DNA of 20,783 bases from a virus: the IMG/VR virus record IMGVR_UViG_3300030099_001526, positions 1-20,783 of that record; one strand, given 5' to 3'. Under the pieces are notes generated by a model that was not told where the DNA came from, made no database searches, and worked only from the letters and a program-made list of their open reading frames with translations. Of the stretch, positions 1 through 7,104 are shown one piece after another. The translations under genes were made by a program, and so were the position numbers. Every line of letters begins with the position of its first letter. The stretch's first letter is position 1.

Positions 1-21
1 TGGTTGAACCTCTGAACTATG

Positions 22-49
22 ATAATATGTATAAAAAACTATCTGTCAA
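22..49 (-). promoter_or_regulatory. Candidate leftward sigma70-like promoter
   Basis: On the - strand a perfect TTGACA (+ coordinates 44-49) is followed after 16 bases by TATTAT (22-27), a 5/6 match to the -10 consensus. It would start transcription near position 15, leaving the window to the left. It lies in the A-rich gap before the primase gene, so the gap could be a divergent control region. In AT-rich DNA such matches arise easily, and what lies left of the window is unknown, so this is a candidate only. Confidence 0.35.
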
Positions 50-108
50 CAAAAAAAAATAAAAAAATTCATTTGACATACTTTTTGTTATATTTTAACA
101 GTAAAGCT

Positions 109-906
109 ATGAGTTATACTTGGGTGAAAACTTTTATTGAAGATCTGACTTTGCAACCTAACGGAAGATTGCGTATGGATTGTCCATCATGTCAGAAGAA
201 GAACACATTAAGCGTGTCTGATGATGGTTATAGAAGAATGTATAATTGTTTCTCTGCTAACTGTGATGTTAAAGGAGTAACGAACAATCGCCTAACGACA
301 ACAAACTCTCGTGTAGTGTTTGAAAAGAAGTCCGAGCCAAGTGTAAAACATAAAGTCTCTGATTTTCAACTACCCTCAACCTTTGTACCATTGTCACGTA
401 ATCAGAAAGCCATTGACTATGTACGTTCAGTCAATTCATATCAAGCGTACTTAGACAATCGTGTGGATATTATGTATGATATTCGTTTTGATCGTGTCTC
501 CTTTCTTGTCAAGAACAAAGGTAGGGTAGTTGATGCAGTAGGCAGAAGTCTTAATAATGTAAAACCGAAGTGGTATAGATATGGAAAGTCTAATTATGGA
601 TTTGTCTTACATAATAAGTTTAATCATCTCTTTATCGTGGAGGATTGTCCTTCTGCTTGTAGTGTTTGCAACTTTGTGTCAACGTTAGCACTACAGGGAA
701 CAAGTCTTCTTGATAACCACATAGATGTAATTAAAAAGTACGACAATGTAATCGTTGCGTTAGATAATGATGCAACAAACAAAGCAGTAGAAATGTCACG
801 TAAGATTTCACAATATGTGAACTGTAGCGTGGCATTTCTTACTAACGATTTAAAAAACCTAGAGGATAAAGACCGTGAACGATTCGTTAGAAAGTATATC
901 AATTGA
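109..906 (+). CDS. DNA primase (zinc ribbon plus Toprim)
   Basis: This 265-aa protein probably makes RNA primers for phage replication. It has an N-terminal zinc ribbon (C25-x2-C28, C47-x4-C52) followed by a Toprim-like region with an acidic VED motif (E178) and a DND motif (D219, D221) that would bind catalytic metal. This matches the primase half of T7 gp4, but the helicase is a separate gene immediately downstream. I chose ATG 109 because the zinc-ribbon family pattern begins just after it. An in-frame ATG at 19 would add a Lys/Asn-rich 30-residue extension with no similarity to the family. Neither start has a strong ribosome binding site. The last 32 bases overlap the helicase gene. The family call is firm and the start is less so. 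Confidence 0.85.
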   Translation: MSYTWVKTFIEDLTLQPNGRLRMDCPSCQKKNTLSVSDDGYRRMYNCFSANCDVKGVTNNRLTTTNSRVVFEKKSEPSVKHKVSDFQLPSTFVPLSRNQKAIDYVRSVNSYQAYLDNRVDIMYDIRFDRVSFLVKNKGRVVDAVGRSLNNVKPKWYRYGKSNYGFVLHNKFNHLFIVEDCPSACSVCNFVSTLALQGTSLLDNHIDVIKKYDNVIVALDNDATNKAVEMSRKISQYVNCSVAFLTNDLKNLEDKDRERFVRKYIN

Positions 907-2104
907 TCATAAAGTTTTAGGCTTTTGTCTGAAGCATGACTTTTTTAACAAAGTAAAAAATATTCTTGAAGAAGATATGTTCTCAGGACAGACAAAAGAA
1001 CTGTTCAAGACAATCTTATTTGCTCAAACAAATTACGAAAAAGATTTAACAAAAGATGAACTGTTTGCGTTGCACGTAGACAGACATCCTGCAATGCCAG
1101 CAACTACAAAAAAAGATGTAATGTCGATAGTACACTCTTTGCCACCTGATGCAAACAACCATGACTTACAGATGGATGTTGTTAAAAACTTTTGGATGCG
1201 TGATCGTGCAAGACTGATTGGTGAGAAAGCTATTAGTATTTTTACAGGACAGGATGTAGACTTTGGTGAGTTGCAACGTATTATGGATACAGTTGAAGAT
1301 GGTCGTATGGAGAATAAGACCACGTATACAGAGTGTGATCTTGATCTTGAAGAGTTGCTTGATGATGTAGCAGGAGAACCTGATTTTCCTTTTGATTGGA
1401 ACATAATTGGTGACGTGCTGCAAGGTATGTGGAGAGGTAACTTAGGTATAATATTTGCCAGACCAGAGGTAGGTAAAACAACGTTCTGTGCTTACCTATG
1501 TTCTAAGTATGTCAAACAAAAGAAAACAATTATATATTGGGCTAACGAAGAACCTGCAAAGCTTGTTAAGTTACGTATGATACAAAGTTACTTTGCTATA
1601 ACTAAAAAAGAAATGAACACCAACAGACGTAAGTACATAGCGTTGTATCGTGAACACATAAAACCATACTTACGTATCATGGATGCAGTAGGAACTTCGA
1701 TTGAAGAGATAAATGACTTTGCACAACTGAACAAACCTGACATAATGTTTTGTGATCAGTTAGATAAGTTTAAAGTGCGTGGGGAGTTTGGTCGTGGGGA
1801 TGAACGATTGAAAGAGATATATGTATTGGCTAGAGAAGTTGCAAAGCGTAATAATCTTTTGATGTGGGCAATCTCACAAGCAAGCTATGATGCACATGAT
1901 CGTGCATTTATTGACTATGCTATGTTAGACAATAGTAAAACAGGTAAAGCAGGAGAAGCTGATGTCATCATAGGATTAGGTAAAACAGGATCAAGTGAAG
2001 TTGAAAACAATGTTAGACATATCTGTATATCAAAAAATAAAATTAATGGTTGGCATGGTATGTTAAATTGTAATATAGATGTAGAACATGGAGTATATTA
2101 TTAA
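875..2104 (+). CDS. Replicative DNA helicase, DnaB-like
   Basis: This 409-aa protein is a probable 5'-3' replicative helicase of the DnaB/T7 gp4 C-terminal class. Residues about 10-125 look like a small DnaB N-terminal helical domain. The RecA-like core follows, with Walker A ARPEVGKT (195-202), a Walker B-like strand ending at D294 (IMFCD), and a SQAS segment (334-337) where DnaB helicases carry a conserved Gln. Translation most likely starts at GTG 875, inside the primase gene, with AGAGG nine bases upstream. No useful ATG occurs until well into the domain. The stop shares one base with the start of the SleB-like gene (TAATG), which suggests translational coupling. Separate primase and helicase genes differ from the T7 fusion. 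Confidence 0.88.
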   Translation: MNDSLESISIDHKVLGFCLKHDFFNKVKNILEEDMFSGQTKELFKTILFAQTNYEKDLTKDELFALHVDRHPAMPATTKKDVMSIVHSLPPDANNHDLQMDVVKNFWMRDRARLIGEKAISIFTGQDVDFGELQRIMDTVEDGRMENKTTYTECDLDLEELLDDVAGEPDFPFDWNIIGDVLQGMWRGNLGIIFARPEVGKTTFCAYLCSKYVKQKKTIIYWANEEPAKLVKLRMIQSYFAITKKEMNTNRRKYIALYREHIKPYLRIMDAVGTSIEEINDFAQLNKPDIMFCDQLDKFKVRGEFGRGDERLKEIYVLAREVAKRNNLLMWAISQASYDAHDRAFIDYAMLDNSKTGKAGEADVIIGLGKTGSSEVENNVRHICISKNKINGWHGMLNCNIDVEHGVYY

Positions 2105-2535
2105 TGTTTATAACAGAAGCAATATTATGTCTTGCACTTAATGTGTATCACGAAGCAAAAAATCAACCGTTCATAGGACAAGTGGCAGTTGCACAAGTGG
2201 TGATGAACAGAGTGTATGATCAAAGGTATCCTAACACTGTATGTGAGGTAGTAGAACAAGGACCAACATATTCATGGAAACCTGACTTTCCTATAAGAAA
2301 TCGTTGTCAATTTAGTTGGTATTGTGATGGTTTGTCAGATACACCTACAGAGAAAGATGCGTGGGATAATGCTATCATGGTGGCAAATATGGTGTACGAA
2401 CGTAATTTTGAAGATTTTGTAGAGGGGGCGACACATTACCATGCATATTATGTTACACCTGAGTGGGCAAGTGCTAAAACGTACATAACAAGAATAGAAG
2501 ATCACATATTTTACAGATGGGATATTGAGCAATGA
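2104..2535 (+). CDS. Cell wall hydrolase, SleB (Hydrolase_2) family
   Basis: This 143-aa protein resembles the catalytic domain of SleB/CwlJ-type peptidoglycan hydrolases. It shows the family pattern of an N-terminal helix with a conserved Glu (YHEA, E17), then GQVAVAQVVMNRV, and near the C-terminus the THYHAYYV..EWA block. It probably acts as the phage endolysin, cutting peptidoglycan at lysis. No signal peptide or membrane segment is evident, so a holin or another route would be needed to reach the wall. It starts one base inside the helicase stop, and its own TGA overlaps the exonuclease ATG (ATGA). A lysis gene between helicase and polymerase is unusual for the T7 type, where lysozyme is encoded apart. 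A different role at entry cannot be ruled out. Confidence 0.85.
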   Translation: MFITEAILCLALNVYHEAKNQPFIGQVAVAQVVMNRVYDQRYPNTVCEVVEQGPTYSWKPDFPIRNRCQFSWYCDGLSDTPTEKDAWDNAIMVANMVYERNFEDFVEGATHYHAYYVTPEWASAKTYITRIEDHIFYRWDIEQ

Positions 2536-3110
2536 TTTATATGACACTAGACGTAGAAACAACACACAAGGAGAAAATAAATGGTGGACACACTCCCTTA
2601 CCTTACTTCGGTAATAAACTCGTTAGCGTTGGCTATAAGTATATGGATAGCTTTACCTCTTACTTATTCTTTAATCATTCTACTCGGAAACCTGACTTCA
2701 AAGGCGATGAGATATTACAGGACGCATTGAACAATGTAGATGTTCTTATAGGACATAACATTAAGTTTGATATAACTTGGTTGCGTGATTGTGGGTTTGT
2801 GTACAATAATCATCTGTATGATACTATGGTTGCTGAATACATTCTTGCCAGCAGTAGACGTTGGAGTTTAGGTCTTGAGTCTGTAGCTGAACGTTATGGA
2901 GCGTTAAAAAAGAAAAGTCTTGTTGACGGATTTTTAAAAGATGGTAAAACATTTTATGATATACCTTACGACATCATCGAAGAGTATGGTCGATCAGATG
3001 TCGAAGCAACTGAACAGGTTGCATTGAAACAGTTAGAAGCCTTTGGCACAACATTTGAGGAGCTATTTGCTGATGAAGAAACTATTGCCAACTCTGCGTT
3101 TGTCTCTTGA
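2532..3110 (+). CDS. DNA polymerase 3'-5' exonuclease subunit (DnaQ/PolA-like)
   Basis: This 192-aa protein is the proofreading exonuclease domain of a family-A polymerase as a stand-alone polypeptide. All three exonuclease motifs are visible: Exo I D7-V-E9, Exo II GHNIKFD (N76, D80), and Exo III YGRSD (Y152, D156). These residues would bind the two catalytic metals, so the domain looks active. In related phages and in T7 this domain is the N-terminal part of the polymerase chain. Here it ends at a TGA 38 bases after the likely start of the polymerase gene, which lies in the +1 frame. It starts with ATGA overlapping the hydrolase stop. The alternatives to a true split are a sequencing indel or a frameshift that restores the fusion. 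Confidence 0.87.
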   Translation: MIYMTLDVETTHKEKINGGHTPLPYFGNKLVSVGYKYMDSFTSYLFFNHSTRKPDFKGDEILQDALNNVDVLIGHNIKFDITWLRDCGFVYNNHLYDTMVAEYILASSRRWSLGLESVAERYGALKKKSLVDGFLKDGKTFYDIPYDIIEEYGRSDVEATEQVALKQLEAFGTTFEELFADEETIANSAFVS

Positions 3111-4611
3111 TATGACAAATGTTCTTGCTAAGATAGAACATGCAGGAATAAAAATAAATTTAAATACTTTGGATGAGATACGCAATGAGTATGAACACGA
3201 GTTGACTACGATTGACAAACGTTTAAAACAAATAACAAATGATGTTATGGGTGACACACCAATCAATCTTAACAGTGCAGATGATAGATCTATGTTGTTC
3301 TATTCTCGTAAAGTACACAATAAAGATACATGGGTCAGAATATTTAACATAGGACACGAGATGCGTGGTGCAACTCGTAAAGTCAAGATGCGTAGTAGGA
3401 TGTCCAAGACTGCATTTGCGAAGAACATACGAAACAATACTGAAGTTGTTAGAAAGACAACAGGCTATCAGTGCAGTACGTGTGAGGGTGTTGGTCGAGT
3501 TAGATTTCGGTTGAAGAACGGAGAGTTGGGTAAAGCGAATAGATTATGCAAGCCATGCAATGCAACAGGTATGATATATGTTAAAAGTAAAGAAGTTGCA
3601 GGGTTGCGTATCTTGCCAAGAAATACAAAGGATGTTGCACAAGCAGGATTTAAAACAGACAAGACAACTCTTGAAGATATGTTACCATCGTTGAGTGGTG
3701 CTGCAAAAGAATTTGTAGAACTGTACGTTAGATATTCTGCCTTGCGTACATACCTTAGTACATTTGTAGAAGGAATGGAAAATAATGTTGATGAGAATAG
3801 TTTTATACATCCAGAGTTTATGCAGTGCATTACTGCTACAGGTCGTTTATCGTCAAGAAATCCGAACTTTCAGAACATGCCACGTGGATCTACGTTTCGT
3901 ATACGCAAGGTTGTGGAGAGCAGGTTTGAAGGTGGTTCGATCATTGAGGGAGACTACTCACAGTTGGAGTTTAGAGTTGCAGGGTTTTTGGCAAATGATT
4001 CGCAGATATATAAAGATGTAGAGGATGGTGTCGATGTACATGCATACACTGCATCTGTGATTGGTTGCGACAGACAGACTGCCAAAGCTGATACGTTCAA
4101 GCCATTGTATGGTGGAGTAACAGGAACACCAGACCAACAAAAATATTACAGGGCATTTAAAGAAAAGTATGCAGAAGTAACAGAGTGGCATGATAAGTTA
4201 CAACGAGAAGCAGTAGAGACAAAACAGATAATGTTGCCTTCTGGCCGCAGATATTGTTTTCCAGATACTTCATGGACAAAGTGGGGTACTGCAACGAACA
4301 GGACTGCCATATGTAATTACCCTGTACAAGGGTTTGCAACTGCAGATATACTACCTTGTTGTTTGGTTGAATTAGATAGAAGATTGCAACCATACAAGTC
4401 TCTTATCTGTAACACTGTACATGACTCAATTGTGGTTGATTGTCATCCTGATGAAGAGATACACGTTTTAGAAATTTTAAAAGTTTCTATGCTTGGTGTT
4501 GCATCAGATCTAGAAAAAAGATATAAAATCAAATACTTAATGCCTGTAGAAATAGAAATAAAAAAAGGTAACAATTGGCTTGACACACAAGTTGTTTATC
4601 CTGTAGAATAA
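3073..4611 (+). CDS. DNA polymerase, family A, with partial DnaJ-type zinc domain
   Basis: This 512-aa protein is the polymerase part of a Pol I-type replicative DNA polymerase. Motif A is GDYSQLEFR (293-301). Motif B is R334-x3-K338-x3-F342-x3-Y346-G, with Phe at the position equivalent to E. coli F762. Motif C is VHDS (449-452), Ser replacing the usual Glu. Between the NLNS segment (about 65-68) and the helix around YSALRTYLS lies an insert with CSTCEGVG (C134, C137) and CKPCNATG (C159, C162), resembling two of the four zinc repeats of DnaJ. ATG 3073 is preferred because GAGGAG ends ten bases before it. Upstream TTG codons in the same frame are weaker. The start overlaps the exonuclease gene by 38 bases. 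The HMO-2011 polymerase is remembered to have exonuclease, partial DnaJ and polymerase regions in one chain. Confidence 0.92.
   Translation: MKKLLPTLRLSLDMTNVLAKIEHAGIKINLNTLDEIRNEYEHELTTIDKRLKQITNDVMGDTPINLNSADDRSMLFYSRKVHNKDTWVRIFNIGHEMRGATRKVKMRSRMSKTAFAKNIRNNTEVVRKTTGYQCSTCEGVGRVRFRLKNGELGKANRLCKPCNATGMIYVKSKEVAGLRILPRNTKDVAQAGFKTDKTTLEDMLPSLSGAAKEFVELYVRYSALRTYLSTFVEGMENNVDENSFIHPEFMQCITATGRLSSRNPNFQNMPRGSTFRIRKVVESRFEGGSIIEGDYSQLEFRVAGFLANDSQIYKDVEDGVDVHAYTASVIGCDRQTAKADTFKPLYGGVTGTPDQQKYYRAFKEKYAEVTEWHDKLQREAVETKQIMLPSGRRYCFPDTSWTKWGTATNRTAICNYPVQGFATADILPCCLVELDRRLQPYKSLICNTVHDSIVVDCHPDEEIHVLEILKVSMLGVASDLEKRYKIKYLMPVEIEIKKGNNWLDTQVVYPVE
4580..4609 (+). promoter_or_regulatory. Sigma70-like promoter before the SSB-like gene
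   Basis: A perfect TTGACA (4580-4585) is separated by 18 bases from TAGAAT (4604-4609), a 5/6 -10 match. The elements overlap the last codons and stop of the polymerase gene. Transcription would begin near 4616 and give a leader of about 30 bases up to the strong Shine-Dalgarno at 4632-4637. It lies in one of the few real intergenic gaps of the + module, which supports independent, stronger expression of the downstream gene. Confidence 0.55.
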
Positions 4612-4631
4612 ATTTATCGCTAACTTTACAT

Positions 4632-4648
4632 AAGGAGAAGTTAAAATT
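4632..4648 (+). promoter_or_regulatory. Strong ribosome binding site pointing to an AUU start
   Basis: AAGGAG at 4632-4637 is the best Shine-Dalgarno in the + module. Eight bases after it lies ATT (4646-4648), in frame with the downstream coding region. An in-frame TAA at 4631-4633 limits any longer reading. No ATG, GTG or TTG in this frame stands at a usable distance. The first ATG in frame is at 4685, 47 bases after the Shine-Dalgarno, without one of its own. Confidence 0.55.
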
Positions 4649-5497
4649 ACTAACTTAGCAGTTGTAGATGACCAACTAGATAAAATGGTCGAAGCGTTAG
4701 AGAGTGATGATGATCAAGCACTACTAGCGTTAACAGGTCAAGAAGCCAAACCATCTGAGAATGAGTTGGCTAAGTTGGCTATTAATTACGAGACAGAAAC
4801 TGATGAAGGACACACACTTCGTAAGGGTGAGTGGAGAGTGTGGCACGACAATCGGTTTCTATATGCACCAGAGGTAAAGATTCGCATTTTTATTCGGTCT
4901 TTCATGTGGAGTCTTTTTGATGCAGATGAGGGTAAACCTATTTGTAACTCGGTGCAGAAGTCAACACTTGAAGGTGACTTTATAGATACCTTGGGTGGTG
5001 ACAGATGTGGTCGATTGAAGAAGGAAGAAATCGAGAAGCTCTCCGATGACGATCCTAGATTGGTTACATCAAAAGCCGTGCAATGCAACCAAGTGGTTTA
5101 TGGTGTGTTGTCTGGTAAACTGAAAGAAGCTGACGGTACAGAGGTACAACTCGATAATTTACCTATCGTTAGTTATTTCAAAAAGTCTGGGTATATGCCC
5201 ATGAACAACTTCATTAGAGGTTTACACGATAGAAAAAAGATTGTGCCTAGAGTTGAGGTAAATCTTAAAACTTCTAAAGCGAAGAAAGGATCAGTTACAT
5301 TTTTTGTGCCTGTTCCAACTGAAGGAAAGTCTTTGACTGCTCTATCCGATGAGGATAAAAAATTAATTAGGATGTTCAAAGACACCATCGATGCTGCTAA
5401 TGCTAATGTATTAAAGAAGTATAACGAAGCTCTTAGAGGTTCTGTGTCTGAAGAAGATTCAGATCTCTCTAAAGACTTCGATGCTATTACTACTTAG
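4646..5497 (+). CDS. Probable ssDNA-binding protein
   Basis: This protein is 283 aa if it starts at ATT 4646, or 270 aa from ATG 4685. I do not recognise a named family. The SSB call rests on context and composition: it sits between DNA polymerase and a recombination-type nuclease, has its own promoter and strong Shine-Dalgarno, and has a beta-strand-rich middle with aromatic and basic residues (KGEWRVWHDNRFLY, IRSFMWSLF). Its C-terminus is acidic (SEEDSDLSKDFD), as in T7 gp2.5 and bacterial SSB, where the tail recruits partners. Two cysteine-bearing stretches (PICNSV and DRCGRL) are present but do not make an obvious zinc site. The end overlaps the Cas4-like gene by 17 bases. Another replication or recombination accessory role is possible. 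Confidence 0.6.
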   Translation: MTNLAVVDDQLDKMVEALESDDDQALLALTGQEAKPSENELAKLAINYETETDEGHTLRKGEWRVWHDNRFLYAPEVKIRIFIRSFMWSLFDADEGKPICNSVQKSTLEGDFIDTLGGDRCGRLKKEEIEKLSDDDPRLVTSKAVQCNQVVYGVLSGKLKEADGTEVQLDNLPIVSYFKKSGYMPMNNFIRGLHDRKKIVPRVEVNLKTSKAKKGSVTFFVPVPTEGKSLTALSDEDKKLIRMFKDTIDAANANVLKKYNEALRGSVSEEDSDLSKDFDAITT

Positions 5498-6356
5498 CAT
5501 ACAGGAGTTTCTAGACAAAGCTGGTCAGGGAGAAGTTAAACTCCCTGATCATCTTATCGAAGAGTTTAAAGAATCTTGCGAACTCGCAATCAGAAAACAA
5601 TTTAATAGAACTGAAGATGCTAAATTAAGAATGTCTGGCATAGGTAGACCTATATGCCAACAAATTCTTATGTTACAAAAGTATCCTAAAGAAGGTTCGT
5701 ACAATGATATAATGCGTTTTCTGTTTGGTGATTTGATTGAAGCAGTTGCTATGCTTGTAATTAAGGCCGCAGGAATAAAAGTTGTAGATGAACAAAAGCC
5801 AAGTCGTATTGTTTTAGATAAAGAAAACATCAAAGGAACACTAGATGTTATTATTGAAGAAGACGGTGTACAAAAGGTATGGGATATAAAATCTGCATCA
5901 CCGTATTCATTTGATTACAAATTTAAAAAAGGATACGACAAGATAAAAGAAGAAGATACGTTTGGCTACATAACACAAGGACATCTGTACGCTGAATCAA
6001 ACAACATGCCATTTGGTGGTTGGATTGTAATAAACAAATCAACAGGAGAGTGGGCAGTTGTAGATGCACCAGATGATCTTGATGAACGTAAAAGAGTTAT
6101 TAAAGAAGCTAACAAGATTGTGAAGACAGTCAAGAAAGCTGATTTTAAGAAAGTAAAATTAAAAGATGATTGGGAAACATACAGGCAAGACGGTGAGATA
6201 CTACGAACAAAGAACAGGCTAATGCCGAAGATATGTTCGTTCTGTGAGTACAAAAAACATTGTTGGGAAAACGCACAGTATAAAACAAAGATCACATCGA
6301 AAGCAAAGATACCCCCTCAGGTGTGGTATACACGATATGTTCAAAGGAAAATATAA
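5481..6356 (+). CDS. Cas4/RecB-like PD-(D/E)XK exonuclease with Fe-S cysteines
   Basis: This 291-aa nuclease has the PD-(D/E)XK core GTLD (D122) followed by WDIKS (D135, K137), then a QxxxY motif (Q166, Y170) typical of RecB/Cas4-type enzymes. Near the C-terminus is C252-x2-C255-x5-C261, the spacing of the three C-terminal cysteines of the Cas4/AddB iron-sulfur cluster. The fourth ligand could be C59 or C33 near the N-terminus. It probably resects or processes DNA ends during phage recombination and replication. I see no CRISPR context, so this is not an adaptation Cas4. It begins inside the end of the SSB-like gene, which suggests coupled translation. The Shine-Dalgarno for ATG 5481 is weak. 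Its TAA shares one base with the next ATG. Confidence 0.82.
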   Translation: MLLLLSIQEFLDKAGQGEVKLPDHLIEEFKESCELAIRKQFNRTEDAKLRMSGIGRPICQQILMLQKYPKEGSYNDIMRFLFGDLIEAVAMLVIKAAGIKVVDEQKPSRIVLDKENIKGTLDVIIEEDGVQKVWDIKSASPYSFDYKFKKGYDKIKEEDTFGYITQGHLYAESNNMPFGGWIVINKSTGEWAVVDAPDDLDERKRVIKEANKIVKTVKKADFKKVKLKDDWETYRQDGEILRTKNRLMPKICSFCEYKKHCWENAQYKTKITSKAKIPPQVWYTRYVQRKI

Positions 6357-6739
6357 TGCCCCTTATATATACAGATGATTATGATCTTGAGTTTATAACT
6401 ATGAATCCACATATAGCTTTTCTATATGTAGAGTCACATAAGGTATTGGGTGGTGGTCGCATGACTGCCGTGTTAAGAGGACACCTAAAAGGTATACCCA
6501 TAACTTTACGAGAGAACTATACAGATGATGGTTACTTACGAGAAGAAACACAAGCAAGAGATAAACAATTGTTGATAAAACAATTTAAAGATATTCACGA
6601 TAAACTATGGAATCAAACTGTTATATGTCTACCAATTACACCTTTCCAAAGAGAACTAGAGAGCTTAGAAAAATACTCTCCAGAAGTGGCAAAAGTCCTG
6701 TCAAGAAGAATGGAATACATAAGGGAGACATTTTCGTAA
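6356..6739 (+). CDS. Hypothetical protein
   Basis: This 127-aa protein is not one I recognise. ATG 6356 is chosen because it overlaps the nuclease stop by one base (TAATG) and has AAGGA seven bases upstream. An in-frame GTG at 6323 would extend it by 11 residues into the nuclease gene. The N-terminal half looks like short beta strands with a Gly-rich turn (VLGGGRM). The C-terminal half is predicted helical and charged. It lies between two nuclease genes in the replication module, so a DNA-metabolism role is plausible but not shown. There are no cysteine pairs, membrane segments or nucleotide-binding motifs. Confidence 0.7.
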   Translation: MPLIYTDDYDLEFITMNPHIAFLYVESHKVLGGGRMTAVLRGHLKGIPITLRENYTDDGYLREETQARDKQLLIKQFKDIHDKLWNQTVICLPITPFQRELESLEKYSPEVAKVLSRRMEYIRETFS

Positions 6740-7104
6740 TGCCTGTATACAGATCACAATTTGAAAAGATTGTTGCCGTAAAGATGGCACAAGATGGTGG
6801 TGTATTTAAATACGAAACGATAAGGTTACCTTACGTTCCAAAGGTTAGACACTACACACCAGACTTCTACATACCAGAGACAGATATATACATTGAAGCA
6901 AAAGGTAGGTTAACACGAGAAGATAGAACAAAGATGTTACTTATAAAACAACAACACCCAGAGTGTGATATTCGGTTTGTTTTTGCAAACGCAAAGAATA
7001 AACTTTACAAGAGTAGTAAGACAACTTATTCTGATTGGTGTAATAAACATGGATTTGATTGGGCTGAGAAAACTGTGCCTAGAGAGTGGTTAAAAAATGA
7101 GTAA
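6739..7104 (+). CDS. T7 endonuclease I-type Holliday junction resolvase
   Basis: This 121-aa protein matches T7 gp3 (endonuclease I), which cuts four-way junctions and branched DNA before packaging. The catalytic set is visible: E9, YTPDF with D42, and YIEAKG with E53 and K55. The spacing is close to E20, D55, E65 and K67 of T7. The following block LLIKQQHPECDIRFVF and the C-terminal part (KLYKSS..TYSDWCNKHGF, PREWLK) also track T7 gp3 closely. ATG 6739 is chosen over an upstream in-frame ATG at 6607 because it overlaps the previous stop (TAATG), has GGGAG upstream, and starts at the family N-terminus. It probably acts as a dimer in the cytoplasm on phage replication intermediates. The gene overlaps the next by eight bases. 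Confidence 0.9.
   Translation: MPVYRSQFEKIVAVKMAQDGGVFKYETIRLPYVPKVRHYTPDFYIPETDIYIEAKGRLTREDRTKMLLIKQQHPECDIRFVFANAKNKLYKSSKTTYSDWCNKHGFDWAEKTVPREWLKNE

Noticed and set aside
3-62. An open + strand tail from the left edge ending in SVNKKK and TAA at 60-62, possibly the end of an upstream gene.
   Set aside because: Only about 19 codons, Lys/Asn-rich as expected for chance reading of A-rich DNA, and it runs through the candidate leftward promoter. It cannot be supported without the flanking sequence.
73-101. Rightward promoter for the primase with TTGACA at 73-78.
   Set aside because: No acceptable -10 hexamer at 16-18 bases. TATATT follows at only 10 bases, and the nearest correctly spaced hexamer, TAACAG, is a poor match.
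3099-3112. RF2-like +1 programmed frameshift at TCT TGA T joining exonuclease to polymerase.
   Set aside because: The P-site tRNA would have to re-pair from UCU to CUU, which is poor. The nearest Shine-Dalgarno-like sequence is some 45 bases upstream instead of next to the stop, and a normal start with its own Shine-Dalgarno exists at 3073. No -1 slippery heptamer would give the needed frame.
5481-6356. Cas4-like protein as evidence of a CRISPR adaptation module.
   Set aside because: No repeat array, cas1 or cas2 is present, and the gene is embedded in a phage replication operon. Phage Cas4/RecB-like nucleases commonly serve recombination.
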